Below are positions 31,713-34,684 of a stretch of 34,684 nt of DNA, piece by piece (within the stretch, counting starts at the first letter, position 1; each line of letters begins with the position of its first letter). Made by a program: the position numbers and the translations under genes. Below the pieces are notes generated by a model, which did no database searches, was not told the DNA's origin, and saw only the letters and a program-made list of their open reading frames with translations. The DNA is from Kocuria rosea (GTDB lineage Bacteria > Actinomycetota > Actinomycetes > Actinomycetales > Micrococcaceae), in NCBI RefSeq assembly GCF_023715525.1, contig NZ_JAMBOG010000029.1, forward strand, positions 1 through 34,684. The letters run 5' to 3'.

Positions 31713-31738
31713 GGTGCGGTCCCGCGCAGGGCCGCACC
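31713..31738 (-). terminator. Hairpin between the M50 protease and trmI
   Basis: GGTGCGG (31713-31719) and CCGCACC (31732-31738) form a 7-base stem in the 167-base gap between the M50 gene and trmI. It may end or attenuate the HAD-M50 transcript ahead of the trmI-pup operon. Confidence 0.35.
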
Positions 31739-31807
31739 GGTCACCCCCCATTGTGTCACCGCTGGACCACCGCCGCGTCCGGGCCGCCGCCGGGGTGCGG
31801 CCCGGGC

Positions 31808-32941
31808 TCAGCCGGCCAGGCGGCGTTCGAGGGCCGCGGTGCGCAGCACCCCCACGGGGGTGCCGTCGGCCCCGGTGACGACCCAGCGGGGGTGCCGGCT
31901 GCCGGCGACGGCCCGCAGCAGCGCCTCCTCCTGCAGCCCGCCGTCCAGCACGGCGTCCGCGGGCAGCCCGTGCAGCACGGCCGTGAGGGGGGTCTGCGCG
32001 CGGCGTTCGGCGGGCACGGCGTTGGCGGCGGCCGGCGCGAGCACCCCGACGGCCTCGCGGGCCGGGCCGAGAGCGACGACCTGGGGCACGGGCGTGCCGG
32101 GCGCGCGCTCGGCGAGCCAGCCGGCCACGACCCGGTCGGTGTGCTCGAGGGAGGCCCCGGCGGGCACCGCCACGGCGGGGTCGGCGAGCGCGGCGGCGCT
32201 GAGCCCGCGCACCCGCCCCAGGACGGCCGCGGCCCGCAGCGAGGCGGTGGCGCCCTGCCACATGAAGGCGGCGACGAGCACGACGAACAGCAGCGTGGTG
32301 GTCTGCTGCCACAGCCCCGTGACCGCGGTCCAGGCCACGAGCCCCACGGCGAGCAGCCGCCCGGCCCACGCCGCGACCAGGGTGCCGAGGAACTCCCGGC
32401 CGGTGAGCGCCCAGACGACGGCCTCGACCACGCGCCCGCCGTCGAGCGGCAGGCCCGGCAGGACGTTGAACACGCCCACGATGAGGTTCGCCCACGTGGT
32501 GAGGTCCAGCAGCACCCAGCCCAGGGTGGGCGCCGGGTCCCCGGTGCGCAGCGCCGCCCACCCGGCGAGGCCGAGGGCGAGGTTCACGGCGGGGCCCGCG
32601 AGGGAGACCACGGCGGAGGCCAGCGGGGCGTTGCGCACGTCCCCGAAGTGGGTGTGCCCGCCGAGCAGGGTCAGCACGATCCGCCCGGTGGGCCAGCCGA
32701 AGGCCCGGCCGGTCCAGGCGTGGGCGAGCTCGTGCAGGAGCACGGACAGGGCGAGGGTGAGGGCGAAGCCCAGGGACGCCGCATAGTTGAGCGCGCCCAG
32801 GTGCGGGTACTCGCGCATCAGCACGGGGGTGTAGAGGACCACGGTGACGGCGGCGATCACGAACCACGACCACGCCAGGGTGACGGGCACCCCGCCGATG
32901 CGGCCCAGGGAGATGCCCGCGGAGCGCTCCCGGGGGCTCAT
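31808..32941 (-). CDS. Site-2-protease-like M50 metalloprotease
   Basis: A 377-residue integral membrane zinc protease of the M50/S2P family. The zinc ligands and catalytic Glu are in LLHELAHAW (His70, Glu71, His74); the third ligand motif is NVLPGLPLDGGRV. About six hydrophobic segments span residues 15-240. The C-terminal 120 residues look like a tandem CBS-type regulatory region (SLEHTDRVVAGWLAE, HPRWVVTGADGTPVGVL). This layout (SpoIVFB-like M50 plus CBS) occurs upstream of trmI-pup operons in actinobacteria. ATG at 32939-32941 overlaps the HAD stop as ATGA. Substrate unknown. Confidence 0.94.
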   Translation of the reverse strand: MSPRERSAGISLGRIGGVPVTLAWSWFVIAAVTVVLYTPVLMREYPHLGALNYAASLGFALTLALSVLLHELAHAWTGRAFGWPTGRIVLTLLGGHTHFGDVRNAPLASAVVSLAGPAVNLALGLAGWAALRTGDPAPTLGWVLLDLTTWANLIVGVFNVLPGLPLDGGRVVEAVVWALTGREFLGTLVAAWAGRLLAVGLVAWTAVTGLWQQTTTLLFVVLVAAFMWQGATASLRAAAVLGRVRGLSAAALADPAVAVPAGASLEHTDRVVAGWLAERAPGTPVPQVVALGPAREAVGVLAPAAANAVPAERRAQTPLTAVLHGLPADAVLDGGLQEEALLRAVAGSRHPRWVVTGADGTPVGVLRTAALERRLAG

Positions 32942-33657
32942 GCGGGCGTCCCGGCCACGAGCCGGCCGAGGTCCTCGGGACCGAGCCCGGCGAGGGTCGG
33001 GAGCACGAGGTCCGCCCCGGCGTCGTCGACGGGGACCATGTGGGGCACGGCGAGGGTGAACAGGCCGGCGGCGGTGGCCGAGCGGATGCCCGTGCGGGAG
33101 TCCTCCACGGCGAGCATCCGGGCGGGGTCCAGGGGCCGGCCCGCGTGCTCGGCGAGGCGGGCCGCGGCGATGCGGTAGGGGTCCGGGGCGGGCTTGGCGG
33201 GGTGGCCGAGGTCCCCGGTGACGACGACGTCGAACACGCCCGGCCCGCCGAAGGCCTCGACCACGACCTCGGCCAGGGGCGCCTCGCTGCTGGTGACCAG
33301 CGCCAGGGGCACGCCGCGCTCGTGCAGGGCGGCGACGAGCTCGGGCGCCCCGTCCCGGTAGACCATCCGCGCGCGGGCGCGCCCGGCCACGTCGGCGAGC
33401 AGCCGGTCGACGATCTCGCGGATCCCCAGCCGGGCCCCGGCGCGCTGCATCACGGCCGCGGCGTCCTCGAGGCCCCAGCCCACCGTGCCCCGGGAGTCGG
33501 CCTCGGTCCACGTCCCGCCGTGGGCGGTGACCAGCTCGATCTCGGCCTCGAACCAGTAGGGCTCGGTGTCCACGAGCGTGCCGTCCATGTCGAACAGCAC
33601 GGCCGAGGGCAGCACGGCGGCGGGGCGGGGACGCAGGGCGGGCTCGGGACGGGGCAT
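32938..33657 (-). CDS. HAD-family phosphatase (beta-phosphoglucomutase-like)
   Basis: A 239-residue HAD hydrolase with the C1-type cap of the beta-phosphoglucomutase/DOG group. Motif I is VLFDMDGTLVDTEPYWFEAE (nucleophile Asp23, acid Asp25), motif II ALVTSSEAP, motif III Lys in GHPAKPAPDPY, motif IV AVEDSRTGIRSATAAG. It should dephosphorylate a small sugar or other phosphate. ATG at 33655-33657 lies six bases after a TACGAT -10 box and has no SD, so the mRNA is probably leaderless. The stop overlaps the M50 start, so the two are co-translated. Confidence 0.95.
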   Translation of the reverse strand: MPRPEPALRPRPAAVLPSAVLFDMDGTLVDTEPYWFEAEIELVTAHGGTWTEADSRGTVGWGLEDAAAVMQRAGARLGIREIVDRLLADVAGRARARMVYRDGAPELVAALHERGVPLALVTSSEAPLAEVVVEAFGGPGVFDVVVTGDLGHPAKPAPDPYRIAAARLAEHAGRPLDPARMLAVEDSRTGIRSATAAGLFTLAVPHMVPVDDAGADLVLPTLAGLGPEDLGRLVAGTPA

Positions 33658-33663
33658 GGCCCC

Positions 33664-33669
33664 ATCGTA
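33664..33669 (-). promoter_or_regulatory. -10 box for a leaderless HAD transcript
   Basis: TACGAT on the minus strand is followed by exactly six bases (GGGGCC) and then the ATG, placing +1 on the A of the start codon. No -35 was seen, which is common in actinobacteria. Confidence 0.45.
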
Positions 33670-33706
33670 GTGTCCGCAACACGCCCGGCCCGCCCGCGGG
33701 AGCCTC

Positions 33707-33734
33707 TTGCCGTGGGGGGCGCTGAGCGTAGGGT
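33707..33734 (+). promoter_or_regulatory. Promoter for a leaderless PAC2-family transcript
   Basis: TTGCCG (-35, 33707-33712), a 16-base spacer, and TAGGGT (-10, 33729-33734) end six bases before the GTG start at 33741, so the transcript would begin at the start codon. Confidence 0.5.
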
Positions 33735-33740
33735 GGGAGC

Positions 33741-34640
33741 GTGAGCAACTTCGACGACGGGGCGTCCCCCGCACCCCAGCCCGGGCCCTTCGGCGTCGTC
33801 CGCGAGAGCGGCGACCCGGAGCGCGTGACCGTGCTCGTGGCCGCGTTCGAGGGCTGGAACGACGCCGGGGACGCCGCCACGGACGCCGTGCAGTTCCTGG
33901 CCGAGCACTTCGGCGCCAAGGACGTCTTCGAGGTCACCTCGGACGACTACTACGACTACCAGTTCTCCCGCCCCGTGGTGCGCCGCTCGGCGACCGGGGA
34001 GGCGAAGATCGCGTGGCCCACCACCCGGCTGTCGACCGCCTCCGTGCCCGGGACGAACCTGGACCTGGTGCTGCTCCACGGGTGGGAGCCGTCCTACCGG
34101 TGGCGCTCCTTCACCGCGGAGCTGCTCGAGCAGGCGACCCTGCTCGACGTGGACTTCGTGGTCATGGTCGGCGCGCTGCTCGCCGACGTCCCGCACACCC
34201 GGCCCATCCCGGTGACCAAGACCTCGGACACCGCGGAGCTGCAGGAGGAGCTGAACATCGACTCCTCCCAGTACGAGGGCCCCACGGGCATCGTCGGGGT
34301 GCTCTCCCACATGGCCTCCCTCGGCGGGTTCCCCACGGTGAGCCTGTGGGCGGCCGTGCCCCACTACGTCGCGCAGTCGCCCTCCCCCAAGGCCGAGCTG
34401 GCCCTGCTGCGCGAGCTCGAGGAGCTGCTGAGCGTCACCCTCCCGCTCGACGTGATCGCCGAGGACGCCGAGGCGTGGGAGCGCGGGGTCAACGAGCTCG
34501 CCGCCGACGACCCGGAGATCGCCGCCTACGTCCAGCAGCTCGAGGAGGCCAAGGACACCACCGACCTGCCCGAGGCCACCGGGGACGCGATCGCCAAGGA
34601 GTTCGAGCGCTACCTGCGCCGCCGCCGCGACGACAAGTGA
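33741..34640 (+). CDS. PAC2-family protein
   Basis: A 299-residue protein of the PAC2 (proteasome assembly chaperone 2-like) family, widespread and nearly universal in actinobacteria, where its function is not established. Typical segments are VTVLVAAFEGWNDAGDAATD, DDYYDYQFSRPVVR, DLVLLHGWEPSYRWRSF, VVMVGALLADVPHTRPIPVT and the helical C-terminus LLRELEELLSVTLPLD ... AYVQQLEE. GTG at 33741 is the only sensible start and sits on a leaderless promoter. Divergent from the HAD gene with 83 bases between them. A relation to proteasome assembly is only by fold; here the proteasome genes are missing from the pup locus. Confidence 0.92.
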   Translation: MSNFDDGASPAPQPGPFGVVRESGDPERVTVLVAAFEGWNDAGDAATDAVQFLAEHFGAKDVFEVTSDDYYDYQFSRPVVRRSATGEAKIAWPTTRLSTASVPGTNLDLVLLHGWEPSYRWRSFTAELLEQATLLDVDFVVMVGALLADVPHTRPIPVTKTSDTAELQEELNIDSSQYEGPTGIVGVLSHMASLGGFPTVSLWAAVPHYVAQSPSPKAELALLRELEELLSVTLPLDVIAEDAEAWERGVNELAADDPEIAAYVQQLEEAKDTTDLPEATGDAIAKEFERYLRRRRDDK

Positions 34641-34667
34641 GCGGGCGCCCCGGTCCGGGGCGCCCGC
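34641..34667 (+). terminator. Terminator after the PAC2-family gene
   Basis: Twelve-base arms GCGGGCGCCCCG / CGGGGCGCCCGC with a 3-base loop start directly after the stop codon. Confidence 0.7.
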
Positions 34668-34684
34668 GCCCGGGGGCGGCCCCC

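Noticed and set aside
1-34684. tRNA, rRNA, insertion sequences, attachment sites, CRISPR arrays
   Set aside because: None was found by reading; no cloverleaf, transposase domain or regular spacer array was recognised.

Overview
The window is high-GC actinobacterial DNA, most likely from the Micrococcaceae (order Micrococcales), with Kocuria or a close relative as a guess. The reasons are GC near 73%, a complete pupylation locus (arc, dop, pup, pafA), RbpA, HelY, a fused PafBC regulator of the kind known from Arthrobacter relatives, and frequent GTG starts. No rRNA, tRNA, CRISPR array or insertion sequence was seen.

Positions 1 to about 12,000 look accessory. They hold a cold-shock protein, a broken LGFP-repeat cell-wall protein, a small membrane protein, a ferredoxin/cytochrome P450 pair read divergently, a P-loop nucleotide-kinase-like protein that lacks the P-loop lysine, an AraC-type regulator, a secreted very acidic histidine-rich repeat protein, a translationally coupled two-gene cassette (HTH DNA-binding protein plus a protein with the ordered motifs of a family B DNA polymerase palm), a decayed acetyltransferase and a small hypothetical protein. 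Gaps are long and two genes are dead, as expected for a variable region.

Positions 12,214 to the end are dense core genome. On the plus strand are NfeD-like and SPFH/stomatin proteins and then rbpA behind an ECF-type (SigH/SigR-like) promoter. A 30-bp perfect hairpin separates rbpA from a long minus-strand block. In transcription order (high to low coordinate) that block runs: HAD phosphatase, M50 protease, trmI, arc, dop, pup, pafA, FKBP lipoprotein, FKBP isomerase, pafBC, small membrane protein, tatA, tatC, helY, amidohydrolase and a polyprenol-phosphate mannosyltransferase-like GT2. A PAC2-family gene is divergent from the HAD gene at the right edge.

The pupylation genes tag proteins (PafA), prepare or remove Pup (Dop) and unfold tagged proteins (ARC). 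The 20S proteasome genes prcB and prcA, usually found between pup and pafA, are absent: pup and pafA are 5 bases apart. ARC also lacks the C-terminal tail that docks on the proteasome. This is a pupylation system without a proteasome at this locus. The best candidate for something little described is the HTH/polymerase-palm cassette at 8546-10938. Its layout recalls the terminal protein and telomere-associated polymerase pairs of linear actinobacterial replicons, but that link is a hypothesis.
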